A stretch of 37,150 nt of DNA from F23-B02 sp045601285. Its GTDB lineage: Bacteria; Bacillota; Clostridia; Oscillospirales; Oscillospiraceae. This document shows, piece by piece, positions 30,968-37,150 of the stretch. Below the pieces are notes generated by a model. That model saw nothing but the letters and a program-made list of their open reading frames with translations, was not told where the DNA came from and searched no databases. The DNA lies in NCBI GenBank assembly GCA_045601285.1, contig JAZRZJ010000017.1:1-37150 (forward strand), read 5' to 3'. A program made the position numbers and the translations under genes. The number at the start of each line of letters is the position of its first letter. The first letter of the stretch is position 1.

Positions 30968-31951
30968 ATGAATTATATCGTGGTCGATTTGGAATGGAAT
31001 CAGGCAATGAGCTCCAAATCCGCCGTTTTTAACAAGCTGCCCATTAAACTGCGGGGCGAAATAATAGAGATCGGTGCTGTAAAGCTCACAGAGGATATGA
31101 AGCCTGCGGAGGAATTTACGGTCGACGTCAAGCCCGTGTATTTCAAGCGTATGCACTACAAGGTAAAAAAGCTCACCGGCTTTGACAAGGAGCGCTTAGC
31201 GCTCGGTCTCAGCTTCCGCGATGCCTTTGAGCAGTTCCGCCAGTGGTGCGGCGAAAACCCCGTTTTTCTCACCTGGGGCTGTGATGACAAGGGCATTATG
31301 GAGCAGAACATCATCATACACGATCTGGACTGGGACTGGATTGACGGCTGGATAAACCTTCAGCTCATCTACAATATGCAGACCGATGGCGATAAAAACC
31401 AGAAATCCCTTGCCACCGCAATGGAGCACTTTGAAATCGAGCAGACGCGCGTTGCCCATGACGCGCTCGGCGATGCCTACAACACCGCGCTCGTTGCTTC
31501 CCACCTTGATATGTACACGGGAATTGCCCGTTACGATGATGCAAGCCGCATTCTTGCAACCGCTAAATCCAAATCGTCAAATCCCGAAAATGACGGTCCC
31601 GAGGCCATTGAGCATCTTGTTTTTAATGATTACGTCACCAAGGCAGATGCCTTTGCCGACCCTCAGCTTACCGAAATATCCTGCCCCAAGTGCGAAAAAA
31701 AGCTGACCGCGCAGCATTGGGTAAATCAGGGTGACCAGCGCTATATGAATATATACAGCTGCGAGGACTGCTCTTCCTACCTTGTAAGACTCAAGTTCCG
31801 CAAGCATGAGGATAACCTTTGGTCAGCAAACCGCCTTATCTATGAAGCTGATGACGGAATGCTGGACTTTTACCGCACAAAAGCCGCTCTGTCCCGCCGC
31901 AGAGGTCGCGGACATGCCACAAAAAAGAACCGCCCGGCAAACAAGGAATGA
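30968..31951 (+). CDS. DEDDh 3'-5' exonuclease with C-terminal zinc ribbon (KapD/ERI1-like)
   Basis: This 327-residue protein has an N-terminal exonuclease domain. Exo I is VVDLEWN (Asp7, Glu9), Exo II is in WGCDDKGIMEQN, and Exo III is HDALGDAYNT (His164, Asp169), so all DEDDh residues are present. The layout (EIIEIGAVKL, VDVKPVYF) resembles KapD and ERI1-type RNases. After a linker a Cys4 zinc ribbon follows (CPKC 239-242, CEDC 265-268), then a basic tail (SRRRGRGHATKKN) suited to nucleic acid binding. The substrate is unknown; KapD inhibits the KinA sporulation pathway in Bacillus, but the ribbon is not part of that protein as I know it. The ribosome site is a weak AAAGG 12 nt upstream. 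Confidence 0.88.
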   Translation: MNYIVVDLEWNQAMSSKSAVFNKLPIKLRGEIIEIGAVKLTEDMKPAEEFTVDVKPVYFKRMHYKVKKLTGFDKERLALGLSFRDAFEQFRQWCGENPVFLTWGCDDKGIMEQNIIIHDLDWDWIDGWINLQLIYNMQTDGDKNQKSLATAMEHFEIEQTRVAHDALGDAYNTALVASHLDMYTGIARYDDASRILATAKSKSSNPENDGPEAIEHLVFNDYVTKADAFADPQLTEISCPKCEKKLTAQHWVNQGDQRYMNIYSCEDCSSYLVRLKFRKHEDNLWSANRLIYEADDGMLDFYRTKAALSRRRGRGHATKKNRPANKE

Positions 31952-32017
31952 TACTAATACCTAATAAAAACCACCTGCGCTGTATATTTATATCGACTTT
32001 CAAAGGGGGTAAACCGA

Positions 32018-32806
32018 ATGATCGCACTTTGCGTTGATGATGAAGCTCTGTCACTGAACGCTCTGGAGAGTGCTGTCGGTAAATCTACGGATATCAGCGA
32101 TATCGCTGCCTTTGACGATGAACGTGACGCGCTGGACTGGGCAAGGAAAAACCCCTTTGACATTGCGTTTCTTGACATTCGTATGCACGAAATGGGCGGG
32201 ATCGCTCTTGCGGAAAAGCTGAGGGAGATAAAGCCCCGACTGCCCGTTGTATTCTGCACCCGCTGCCGCGAATATGCCTTCGATGCGCTTCAGCTTCATG
32301 CCTCGGGTTATATTTTGAAGCCCGTGAGCGCGGATGCCGTGCAGAGAGAGATAGACTATATAAAGGGCATCAGCAGACCGGAGTATCTTATCAAGGCTCA
32401 GTGCTTCGGCTCATTTGAAGTTTATGCCCGGGGAGTGCCGCTGCGGTTCAAACGTGCAAAAACCAAGGAGCTGCTCGCCTACCTCATCGATCGCAAGGGC
32501 GCCAGCGTAAGCGCACGCGAGATCTGTGCGCAGCTCTGGGAGGACAGAAGCGATAAAAGCTATGGCATGAATTACCTGCACCAGCTCACGTCAGATCTGC
32601 GAAGCTCCCTGAGAGCTGTGGGTGCGGAGCCGGTTTTTTTAAGCAAGGCCCAGGGCTACAGCGTGGATACGTCACGCATAGACTGCGACTACTATCATTA
32701 TCTTGAGGGCGACAAAAATGCCGAACGCAGCTTCACCGGCGAATATATGAGCAACTACAGCTGGTCGGAATATACCTGCGCATATCTGTTGTCCAAAAAC
32801 GGTTAA
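32018..32806 (+). CDS. Response regulator with SARP/OmpR-type winged-helix output domain
   Basis: The 262-residue product has a receiver domain (1-115) with the acidic pair Asp7/Asp8, phospho-acceptor Asp53 (AFLDIRMHEMGG), Thr81 and Lys101 (ASGYILKPVSAD). The output domain (about 127-225: CFGSFEVYARGVPLRFKRAK, ELLAYLIDRKGASVSAREIC, LHQLTSDLRSSLRAVGA, GYSVD) is the winged helix found in SARP/BTAD-type activators. Such REC-SARP proteins ('SAPR'-like) bind DNA on phosphorylation. GGGGGT lies 8 nt upstream of the ATG. No histidine kinase lies in the window, so it is an orphan here, and the gene just downstream encodes a large secreted protein that it might regulate. Confidence 0.9.
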   Translation: MIALCVDDEALSLNALESAVGKSTDISDIAAFDDERDALDWARKNPFDIAFLDIRMHEMGGIALAEKLREIKPRLPVVFCTRCREYAFDALQLHASGYILKPVSADAVQREIDYIKGISRPEYLIKAQCFGSFEVYARGVPLRFKRAKTKELLAYLIDRKGASVSAREICAQLWEDRSDKSYGMNYLHQLTSDLRSSLRAVGAEPVFLSKAQGYSVDTSRIDCDYYHYLEGDKNAERSFTGEYMSNYSWSEYTCAYLLSKNG

Positions 32807-32817
32807 AATTTACTTTC

Positions 32818-32846
32818 AAGACGGAGGTCATCCTCCGTCTTTTTTG
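32818..32846 (+). terminator. Terminator after the response regulator gene
   Basis: A 10-bp perfect stem, AAGACGGAGG (32818-32827) / CCTCCGTCTT (32832-32841), with a TCAT loop is followed by a run of T. It starts 12 nt past the stop. Confidence 0.92.
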
Positions 32847-32977
32847 TTAAAACGCTGTACCCCGTGTTCATCAATAAACGCCGCGTATAATTGCAGATTT
32901 AAATATTATAATGAATAAGAAAATAATTATCAAAAATTTAGCAAACAAGCCAATTCTGACCATTATTTGTAACTCTT

Positions 32978-33006
32978 TTGTCATGGTTAAATGGTACATT
33001 TATGAT
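32978..33006 (+). promoter_or_regulatory. Sigma-A promoter of the surface protein gene
   Basis: TTGTCA (32978-32983), a 17-bp spacer and TATGAT (33001-33006) give a transcript starting near 33013. The rest of the 263-bp gap 32807-33069 is AT-rich with no gene seen. Confidence 0.65.
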
Positions 33007-33015
33007 GTATGCATA

Positions 33016-33038
33016 GGCGGAAAATCGGGTGTTCCGCC
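33016..33038 (+). other. 5' UTR hairpin of the surface protein mRNA
   Basis: GGCGGAA (33016-33022) and TTCCGCC (33032-33038) form a 7-bp stem with a 9-base loop, within a few bases of the predicted transcript 5' end and about 17 nt before the ribosome site AGGAGG. Such 5'-terminal stems can protect mRNA from 5' decay. That role is inferred. Confidence 0.5.
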
Positions 33039-33069
33039 GGCTAAATATTTTTGCATAGGAGGTTGATTT

Positions 33070-36000
33070 ATGCGAAAAACCAGCAAACTTCTGGCAATGC
33101 TGCTGGCACTGTGTATGATAGTTGCACTGCTGCCCGCATACGCATTGGCAGCCACTCAGACAGTTTATCCAATGTCTGAGTTTCCCCTTGGCGACCCAGA
33201 TGCCCCTTATAAGCTGAACATCGTAAACGATTCAGCAGCTAAGATGGTATACGAGGTCAAGATCAATGGCGATACCGAACAGGTATCCATTGATGCAAAT
33301 TCCACTCTTTCCATCGGCATGAAAGAGGGTGACTCTTACAAAGTCACCAAAATCGGCAACACCAACTACACGGTAACAGAGGAATCCATACAGTTTCTTA
33401 ATGAAGCAGACGGGAAAGATTATGTTATCAACAACGGCTTCAGCCACAAGTTCGGCGATGGCTTTAAGACCGGCGAAAAGTACAGCTATTTGCTTAAAGA
33501 CGGCAATGAGTACGCAGGCGATATAGAGACCAAAACCATCGACGGTGAAAGCAGAACAATCCAAAAGGGCTCTTACAAGTCCTACACCGTCAGTGTCGGT
33601 TCTTTTACCAAATCCAGTGCTACCATTACCTTCAAGGACGGCAACACGACGCTCGGCACCCCTAAGGCCAACAGCGATTACACTACTGTAAGTCAGGCTG
33701 CTGTAGATAAGGCTACGCCTATACTGCAGGCCGCAGGTGATACGTATTTCGAAAGCAGCGTCATGTCCCGCTACACCATGGGCGAAGAGGCAAACAGAGA
33801 GTATGTATATGCTGAATTCACCGGTACATACACTCCCAAAAGCGGCTGCACTGATGCCAAAGTTAGCTACGGTGTCTCTGGCAGCTATCAGATCTATATT
33901 CCTCTGGAAAAGGTCATAACCGATGTTGTCGATGATCTCGCTCTCGGTGACATCACTCTGACCTACACTGCCAATGCCGTAGCAAAGACCGGCAACATTC
34001 AGTTTGACGTTCTCAACGAGGAAAGACTCGAAGCCGTCAACGAAAAAATCACCGCTGATGTTCTTCTTGAACTGCTCAACAGTGAGCTCGGCTCGAGCCT
34101 TATGGGCGGTCTGATGGGTAACGAAGATGCGGCTGCACCCGAGATGTCGCTCGACACTATCCGCGGTGTGCTCGAGGATCCCAATATAATGAATATCCTC
34201 GGCATTGAGGCACTCGACAACATGCCCAAGGGCTTTGTTGCTACTCTCACCGAGGTAGATAAGGGCGACGGTCAGTTTGAGGGACTTGTTTACAATATCC
34301 CCATGACCAACACCATGTTCCTTAAGCTGGATATTGATGTAATGCTTAAGGACGCTCTTGGTAGTCTTTACAGCCTTGTCGGCGGTCAGGTACCCGAAGA
34401 AATGCTGGACATGGAAATCGTTCTTCCTGTCAGCATCGGTCAGAGCTTTGCACTTGACAAGATCCCTGCACGCGACTACACCCTGACCATCACCTCCCCC
34501 GGTGAAGGCTGGGTAGCTTCCGGCGCAAGCAGCTTCGACGTCACGATCAAGGACGGCGGTACCGTCAAGGATCTCGGCGGCAACCATCAGTACGGCAGTC
34601 TTGCGCTTGCGACTCTCGCTCCCTTTATGCTTGACCTGGTCGGTATGGGCGGCTGCTCCGGTCTCATAGGCTGCTGCGGTCAGATCCAGAACGGCAGCGC
34701 CAAGGTCTTCAACCAGAGCGGTATTCTGTTCAGCCACGTCAAGAACAGCATCGAGTTTACCAATGCCGAGCTGGTTTACAACGAGGAGACCGGTGAAGTC
34801 ATAACGAAAGGTCTCCCCGGCGCAACGTTCATGCTCGTTGACCGTGACCGCTTCCTTGCCCTCGTGGATTCTCTCCTTGCACTGGGCGAAGGCGCAGTCA
34901 ACGGCATTATCGGCGGCATCAGCTTTGATGAGCTTGGCTCCATCAGAGATGAGGCAAGCGGCGGCGGTGCGCTGCAGATAGACGCGGAAACCATTAATGC
35001 ACTGCTTGTCTCCATTCTTGCCAACAACGAAAGACTCGGCGGCTTCAACGTTCCCGCAATGCTTGAAGCAACGGCAGGTGACGACGGTGTGGTAACGTTT
35101 ACACCCGACAAGAACGTTACATTGGCAAAGCTCTGCGCTCTCATTCCTCAGGTCATGGATCTGATTGATAGTCTGCAGCCCGATACCGGCGATGACGACG
35201 CTGATGCTGATGACGACGCAGATGCAGATGCCGACGCAGATGCCGATGCAGATGCCGATGCCGATGCCGACGCAGATGCTGACGCTGATGCAGATGCCGA
35301 TGCCGACGCAGATGCTGACGCAGATGCTGACGCAGATGCCGATGATGATAGCGACGAGCCCGAGACCCTTGACATGGCAAGTGTCATGGCACTTCTTGAA
35401 ACCATCGGCGATCCCGAACAGATAGCGGTAATTATGGGTCTGCTTGACACGTTCTCCGGTCTGCTCGGCGGCGGCACTACCGGCGGCGGTGAATCCGGCG
35501 GCGGCGGTGAGTCCGGCGGCGGTGAATCCGGCGGCGGCGGTGAATCCGGCGGCGATATTCCCACGGATATTCCCGAAGAAGCAAGTCTCACCGATATTCT
35601 TCTGGATATCATTCAGAGATACGGCGGCGGCGATCTCGGCTATGCCCTTATGAATATGCTCGGTATTATGGACGGAAAGATGCCCACCGGCAACTACCTC
35701 CTTATCCAGACCGAGGTTCCCGAGGGCCGTGTACGCAATCCCATGATGTACACCTTTAAAAACATCTGGAATGCTGCCGACGGCAGGTACCACACCTATG
35801 CAAGCATTGACCTCACCGGCGCAATGTCCGGCGAGCAGTTTGCTGCCTTTACCGAGCAGCTTTCCGCAAGCTATGAACAGCTTGAAGGTATATTCACTAA
35901 TCTCGCATTAAGCGCCGATAACGGTCTCGACATAATGCGTAGGGTCATGGGCGAAGGCGAAGGATATAATGCCGGTGTACTTACCGATCCCATCGCCGAA

Positions 36001-36981
36001 CGGATAGATGCTCTGGTCCAGCAGATCCGTGAGAGGATGGCTGAGTCCGAGGAAGCTGCAGAAGAGACGACAGAAGAAGTCGCTGAAGAAGTCACTGAGG
36101 AAGTCACCGAACCCGTAGCTCTCCCCAGTGAAGAAGATCAGCAGGTACTCAACGATGCAGTAGTAGAAGAAGGCGGAGAAGGCGCAGTAGTAGAAGAAGG
36201 CGGCGAAGACGCAGTAGTAGAAGAAGGCGGCGAAGGCGAAGAGCCCGAAGAGCCTGTGGCTCCTCCTGAGTATACCGTTGAAAATCTGAAAAAGGATCTT
36301 GCAGACCTTCTCAATCAGGTTCTCAACACCTATATCCCCAAGGCGAGCGTTCTTTCCTTCGCTGCAAATCTCGTCTACAACATGACCGGCGATATGTTCC
36401 TGAGTGAGGAAGAGGCTGCGGAAGTCCTGACTGAAATGGCAACGGATCCGACCCTCACCTTCACGAGCCTCAACGAAAAGGTTAAGAATCTTCTCGCAGA
36501 AGGCGACTTCCTGATCAGCGGCGAGGTTACAAGGAATTGGTACTACTACGACGTCAATCCCGAGCTCTTCTCCAACGTGACAGTGGCATTCCACTATGTT
36601 CTCAGTGAGCTGGTTCCCGCACCTCTCGCAAACGTTATCGAGAGAGCCCTCAAGGATGATCTTGCCAACACCAACGATCTGGTCAATGAGCTCGTTGACA
36701 GCCTGATCAACGGCGATGCCGAGGAACCCGTCGATCCCGACGATCCCGAAGGCGATGACGATGCCGACGCTGATGCAGACGCTGATGCAGATGCTGATGC
36801 CGACGCTGATGCCGACGCTGATGCTGATGATGATGATGATGTAGATCCCGTCGATCCCGTTGATCCTCCCGTTAAGCCCACCAACCCCTTCGCATCCATA
36901 ATCGACAGCTTCAAGAACACTTTCAACAACATAAAGAATGCTTTCAAATCTATTGATAATTTCTTTGAAAAGCTGTTCTGA
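33070..36981 (+). CDS. Large secreted surface protein with Asp-Ala repeat tracts
   Basis: This 1303-residue protein has a clear signal peptide (cleavage likely after residue 27, AYALA). AGGAGG lies 7 nt before the ATG. A beta-rich N-terminal region comes first. SpaA/Cna-B-like fragments follow: IPARDYTLTITSPGEGW (465 on), GLPGATFMLVDRD (581 on), GDDGVVTFTPD (670 on) and MPTGNYLLIQTEVPEG (871 on). Helical insertions and low-complexity stretches separate them: 21 consecutive Asp-Ala pairs in an acidic tract (708-762), a Gly/Glu/Ser linker (800-828), an acidic Glu/Val segment with three 9-residue repeats (992-1060), and 11 further Asp-Ala pairs (1231-1252). The C-terminus is a Phe-rich amphipathic helix. 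There is no LPxTG, SLH or membrane anchor. The function is unknown; an adhesin, matrix or cell-envelope stalk role is possible. It is probably monocistronic. Confidence 0.9.
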   Translation: MRKTSKLLAMLLALCMIVALLPAYALAATQTVYPMSEFPLGDPDAPYKLNIVNDSAAKMVYEVKINGDTEQVSIDANSTLSIGMKEGDSYKVTKIGNTNYTVTEESIQFLNEADGKDYVINNGFSHKFGDGFKTGEKYSYLLKDGNEYAGDIETKTIDGESRTIQKGSYKSYTVSVGSFTKSSATITFKDGNTTLGTPKANSDYTTVSQAAVDKATPILQAAGDTYFESSVMSRYTMGEEANREYVYAEFTGTYTPKSGCTDAKVSYGVSGSYQIYIPLEKVITDVVDDLALGDITLTYTANAVAKTGNIQFDVLNEERLEAVNEKITADVLLELLNSELGSSLMGGLMGNEDAAAPEMSLDTIRGVLEDPNIMNILGIEALDNMPKGFVATLTEVDKGDGQFEGLVYNIPMTNTMFLKLDIDVMLKDALGSLYSLVGGQVPEEMLDMEIVLPVSIGQSFALDKIPARDYTLTITSPGEGWVASGASSFDVTIKDGGTVKDLGGNHQYGSLALATLAPFMLDLVGMGGCSGLIGCCGQIQNGSAKVFNQSGILFSHVKNSIEFTNAELVYNEETGEVITKGLPGATFMLVDRDRFLALVDSLLALGEGAVNGIIGGISFDELGSIRDEASGGGALQIDAETINALLVSILANNERLGGFNVPAMLEATAGDDGVVTFTPDKNVTLAKLCALIPQVMDLIDSLQPDTGDDDADADDDADADADADADADADADADADADADADADADADADADADADADDDSDEPETLDMASVMALLETIGDPEQIAVIMGLLDTFSGLLGGGTTGGGESGGGGESGGGESGGGGESGGDIPTDIPEEASLTDILLDIIQRYGGGDLGYALMNMLGIMDGKMPTGNYLLIQTEVPEGRVRNPMMYTFKNIWNAADGRYHTYASIDLTGAMSGEQFAAFTEQLSASYEQLEGIFTNLALSADNGLDIMRRVMGEGEGYNAGVLTDPIAERIDALVQQIRERMAESEEAAEETTEEVAEEVTEEVTEPVALPSEEDQQVLNDAVVEEGGEGAVVEEGGEDAVVEEGGEGEEPEEPVAPPEYTVENLKKDLADLLNQVLNTYIPKASVLSFAANLVYNMTGDMFLSEEEAAEVLTEMATDPTLTFTSLNEKVKNLLAEGDFLISGEVTRNWYYYDVNPELFSNVTVAFHYVLSELVPAPLANVIERALKDDLANTNDLVNELVDSLINGDAEEPVDPDDPEGDDDADADADADADADADADADADADDDDDVDPVDPVDPPVKPTNPFASIIDSFKNTFNNIKNAFKSIDNFFEKLF
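35191..35355 (+). repeat. Asp-Ala dipeptide tract 1 (GAYGCN hexamer repeat)
   Basis: A 6-bp-period coding repeat encodes residues 708-762. Bases 35215-35340 give 21 uninterrupted Asp-Ala pairs. Codons are mixed (GAT/GAC, GCA/GCC/GCT), so the protein repeat is kept while DNA copies differ. Confidence 0.95.
36157..36237 (+). repeat. Three 27-bp tandem repeats (AVVEEGGEG)
   Basis: Copies at 36157-36183, 36184-36210 and 36211-36237 differ by only one or two bases, unlike the codon-shuffled Asp-Ala tracts. This suggests recent duplication. Each encodes a nine-residue acidic unit. Confidence 0.93.
36754..36840 (+). repeat. Asp-Ala dipeptide tract 2
   Basis: Residues 1229-1257 comprise 11 Asp-Ala pairs flanked by Asp runs, again with mixed codons. 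It precedes a VDPVDPVDPP linker and the C-terminal amphipathic segment. Confidence 0.95.
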
Positions 36982-36995
36982 TCCCTAACCCCAAA

Positions 36996-37041
36996 GAGGA
37001 ATGAGCCGAAAGGCTCATTCCTCAAGGTGTTGATAAACACC
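36996..37041 (+). terminator. Double hairpin downstream of the surface protein gene
   Basis: A perfect 12-bp stem (36996-37007 with 37012-37023) is closed by a GAAA tetraloop. A 6-bp stem follows at once (37026-37031 with 37036-37041, loop GATA). There is no T-run, so it is either a weak terminator or a 3'-end stabiliser. Confidence 0.6.
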
Positions 37042-37048
37042 AAATCTG

Positions 37049-37087
37049 TCATTCCGAGACCAGTCCGCAGACCGGTCGTGGGAATCC
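37049..37087. repeat. Palindromic REP-like intergenic element
   Basis: ATTCC (37051-37055) and GGAAT (37081-37085) enclose an imperfect 8-bp inverted repeat GACCAGTC (37057-37064) / GACCGGTC (37069-37076). The layout resembles dispersed palindromic repeats that I recall between genes in gut Clostridia; copy number cannot be tested here. The last ~60 bases of the window hold no recognised gene. Confidence 0.5.
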
Positions 37088-37150
37088 GTTCTCTTTGAAA
37101 TACGTTGATATATCGGCATTATCGGCGTTTTCAGGGAAGCGGATTGCCGC

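Noticed and set aside
35191..35355. Short-period DNA repeat considered as a CRISPR or microsatellite
   Set aside because: The period is 6 bp with no spacers, it is wholly in frame within a coding region, and codons are shuffled while the Asp-Ala peptide is kept.
33232..35793. Very long open frame on the minus strand (853 codons) opposite the surface protein gene
   Set aside because: It mirrors the codon bias and the Asp-Ala repeat of the plus-strand gene, has no ribosome site or signal, and reads as low-complexity shadow sequence. The plus frame has promoter, ribosome site and signal peptide.

Overview
The window reads as a chromosomal segment of a spore-forming, low-to-mid GC Bacillota of class Clostridia. 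An Oscillospiraceae/Ruminococcaceae-like gut anaerobe is the best guess, inferred from gene content and order rather than measured. Supporting signs are strong AGGAGG-type ribosome sites, the mraZ-rsmH-ftsL-ftsI/spoVD-murE order, the yqfC-yqfD-phoH-ybeY-era-yqzL-recO block, sporulation genes (yqfC, yqfD, ylbJ/spoVV, yaaL-bofA) and the Gram-positive MurT/GatD pair. I saw no rRNA, tRNA, insertion sequence, prophage or CRISPR array. The region is mostly core genome, with one accessory-looking gene at the right end.

Layout. (1) 1-5330, minus strand: division and cell-wall (dcw) cluster mraZ, rsmH, ftsL, a PASTA-bearing class B PBP and murE, driven by a promoter with candidate MraZ boxes. murE carries an in-frame TAA just after its P-loop. 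(2) 5341-9654, minus: uvrC, rsmD, coaD and a DivIVA-like coiled-coil gene, preceded by an EamA transporter. (3) 9726-9989: ptsH (HPr) with its own promoter. (4) 10111-17248, minus: yqfC, yqfD, phoH, ybeY, era, a 42-codon yqzL, recO and mutS2. (5) 17321-18256, plus: ylbJ/spoVV, divergent from yqfC. The two share a nearly symmetric 56-bp region that fits two overlapping back-to-back sigma-E promoters. (6) 18246-23960, minus: murA, walJ-like MBL hydrolase, rlmH, a small DUF2007-like gene, phosphoglucomutase and two half-size chromate transporters, closely packed behind a murA promoter. (7) 24060-27621: a NUDIX hydrolase (minus), then on plus a 75-codon unknown gene, murT, a gatD-like gene and a rhodanese. 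(8) 27947-30824: yaaL and bofA (plus) converge on ddl-murF (minus). (9) 30968-32806, plus: a DEDDh exonuclease with a zinc ribbon and an orphan response regulator. (10) 33070-36981, plus: a 1303-residue secreted protein with Asp-Ala dipeptide tracts, flanked by palindromic intergenic repeats.

How the genes work together. Much of the window serves peptidoglycan: precursor synthesis (murA, murE, murF, ddl), stem-peptide amidation (MurT with its GatD-like partner), cross-linking at the septum or spore cortex (PBP) and division control (mraZ, ftsL, DivIVA-like). A second theme is ribosome and RNA maintenance (rsmH, rsmD, rlmH, ybeY, era, mutS2). A third is sporulation (yqfC, yqfD, ylbJ, bofA).

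Most notable are the GatD-like protein, which has lost both the nucleophilic Cys and the catalytic His; the symmetric sigma-E promoter pair; the interrupted murE; and the large surface protein, which has SpaA-like motifs separated by long insertions, Asp-Ala stalk-like tracts and a Phe-rich amphipathic C-terminus in place of an LPxTG signal.
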